Shown: piece after piece, positions 12,536-12,765 of the stretch
How positions within the stretch are numbered: the stretch's first letter is position 1
Layout: each line of letters starts with the position of its first letter
From: an uncultured Collinsella sp.
Lineage (GTDB): Bacteria > Actinomycetota > Coriobacteriia > Coriobacteriales > Coriobacteriaceae
NCBI GenBank assembly: GCA_900552395.1
Contig: URZJ01000035.1
Span: 1-12,765, forward strand
DNA: 12,765 nucleotides
Direction: 5' to 3'
Notes under the pieces: model-generated
Databases searched by the model: none
What the model was told of the DNA's origin: nothing
The model's input: only the letters and a program-made list of their open reading frames with translations
Translations under genes and position numbers: made by a program

Positions 12536-12610
12536 ATGGTGCCGACGGCAACCCAAGTTGTAGTGAGCTGGGCAGAGCCGTTGCTTAATAGAGTTAGGTC
12601 ATCGTCTTAG
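12536..12610 (+). CDS. Candidate micro-ORF, 24 residues
   Basis: ATG at 12536 is preceded by AGGAGGG (12525-12531), a near-perfect ribosome binding site, and the frame ends with TAG at 12608-12610. The product, MVPTATQVVVSWAEPLLNRV plus four residues, has a modest hydrophobic middle. The stop codon lies in the loop of the plus-strand terminator at 12597-12630, and overlaps the stop of the minus-strand peptide gene. It may be a real micro-protein, or the transcript may act as an antisense RNA. A TGGACG/TAGAAT promoter (12508-12513, 12532-12537) would start after the ribosome binding site and so would favour the RNA view. Confidence 0.35.
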   Translation: MVPTATQVVVSWAEPLLNRVRSSS

Positions 12611-12630
12611 CGACGGTGGCCTTTCTTTTT
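12597..12630 (+). terminator. Intrinsic terminator on the plus strand, antisense to the peptide gene
   Basis: GGTCATCGTC (12597-12606) pairs with GACGGTGGCC (12612-12621) through 10 bp, two of them G-U, around a 5-nt loop, followed by TTTCTTTTT. The wobble pairs become C-A mismatches on the other strand, so the terminator works only for plus-strand RNA. This shows that a plus-strand transcript ends inside the minus-strand peptide gene. The sequence 12423-12535 upstream has a tandem CGCGCCCA-type repeat near 12467-12482 but no clear gene. Confidence 0.65.
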
Positions 12631-12732
12631 GGGCTTCGAGCCCTGCTTGAGTGCCTTGGAAAGGCCGACAAGGGCCGTGAGGAGCGAGACCATAGCGGTC
12701 AGGAGCTTCACGAGCTCGGTGAAATCGGTCAT
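12607..12732 (-). CDS. Small membrane-helix peptide (type I toxin-like / holin-like)
   Basis: A protein of 41 residues from ATG at 12732, with GGAGGTGA (12745-12738) 5 nt upstream, an exact match to the anti-Shine-Dalgarno. The first 28 residues form one hydrophobic or amphipathic helix (LVKLLTAMVSLLTALVGLSK). The tail is strongly basic (KPKKKGHRR). One hydrophobic helix plus a charged tail is the layout of type I toxins such as Fst/TxpA and of small holin-like peptides, but no specific family is recognised. Its 3' end overlaps a plus-strand transcript ending at 12630, as in convergent toxin/antisense-RNA pairs. It lies upstream of the metallophosphoesterase operon on the same strand. Confidence 0.6.
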   Translation of the reverse strand: MTDFTELVKLLTAMVSLLTALVGLSKALKQGSKPKKKGHRR

Positions 12733-12765
12733 GGGCATCACCTCCCATCGAATGGAGGGCTCTGC

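Overview
The window looks like accessory, mobile-element DNA from a high-GC Gram-positive, most likely a gut actinobacterium of the Coriobacteriia (Collinsella-like). That placement is an inference from the Ala-rich sortase substrate with an LARTG sorting motif, the secreted Cys/His protein, strong GGAGG-type ribosome binding sites and the base composition. No ribosomal or housekeeping marker is present to confirm it.

Left part (1-6300). A degraded stretch (1-570) ends in a structured terminator-like repeat. It is followed on the minus strand by an orphan MobC/RHH-type mobilization protein (571-1152). Upstream of that gene is a dense cluster of perfect inverted repeats (1246-1368), an oriT/operator candidate, and then two tandem hairpins with the same 16-nt loop but unrelated stems (1487-1610). 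Next come a secreted Ser/Lys-rich protein with a Cys/His module (1824-2474) and a very large sortase-anchored surface protein (2540-5911) whose CAP domain sits between two Ala-rich coiled coils. A small XRE regulator (6036-6284) is divergent from it, and one palindrome forms both putative promoters.

Middle (6300-7060). Two tandem ~90-bp terminator-bearing repeats are followed by an AT-rich stretch with five CAAAATG iterons phased at 21-22 bp multiples and DnaA-box-like 9-mers (an origin candidate). Then comes a 45-nt 3' half of a tRNA-Arg(CCT), cut exactly in the anticodon loop, with a terminator hairpin. This is an attachment site.

Right part (7063-12765). A tyrosine recombinase is followed by an excisionase-like HTH protein and a winged-HTH protein. 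Then come a second copy of the structured terminator repeat, a 44-aa minus-strand ORF, a coiled-coil protein, an operon of three overlapping calcineurin-like metallophosphoesterases (minus strand, 12335 to 10241) and two tail-to-tail micro-ORFs. Several right-hand genes have long hairpins directly against their ribosome binding sites. The metallophosphoesterase leader has two mutually exclusive pairings, one of which would sequester the Shine-Dalgarno.

Reading of the whole: either the right half is an integrated element whose att junction is at 6826-6870, or the window is a circularised/mobilizable element with attP, int/xis, oriV-like iterons and mobC/oriT together. The most novel-looking parts are the convergent micro-ORF locus at 12536-12732, the metallophosphoesterase operon with its leader, and the phased iteron array.
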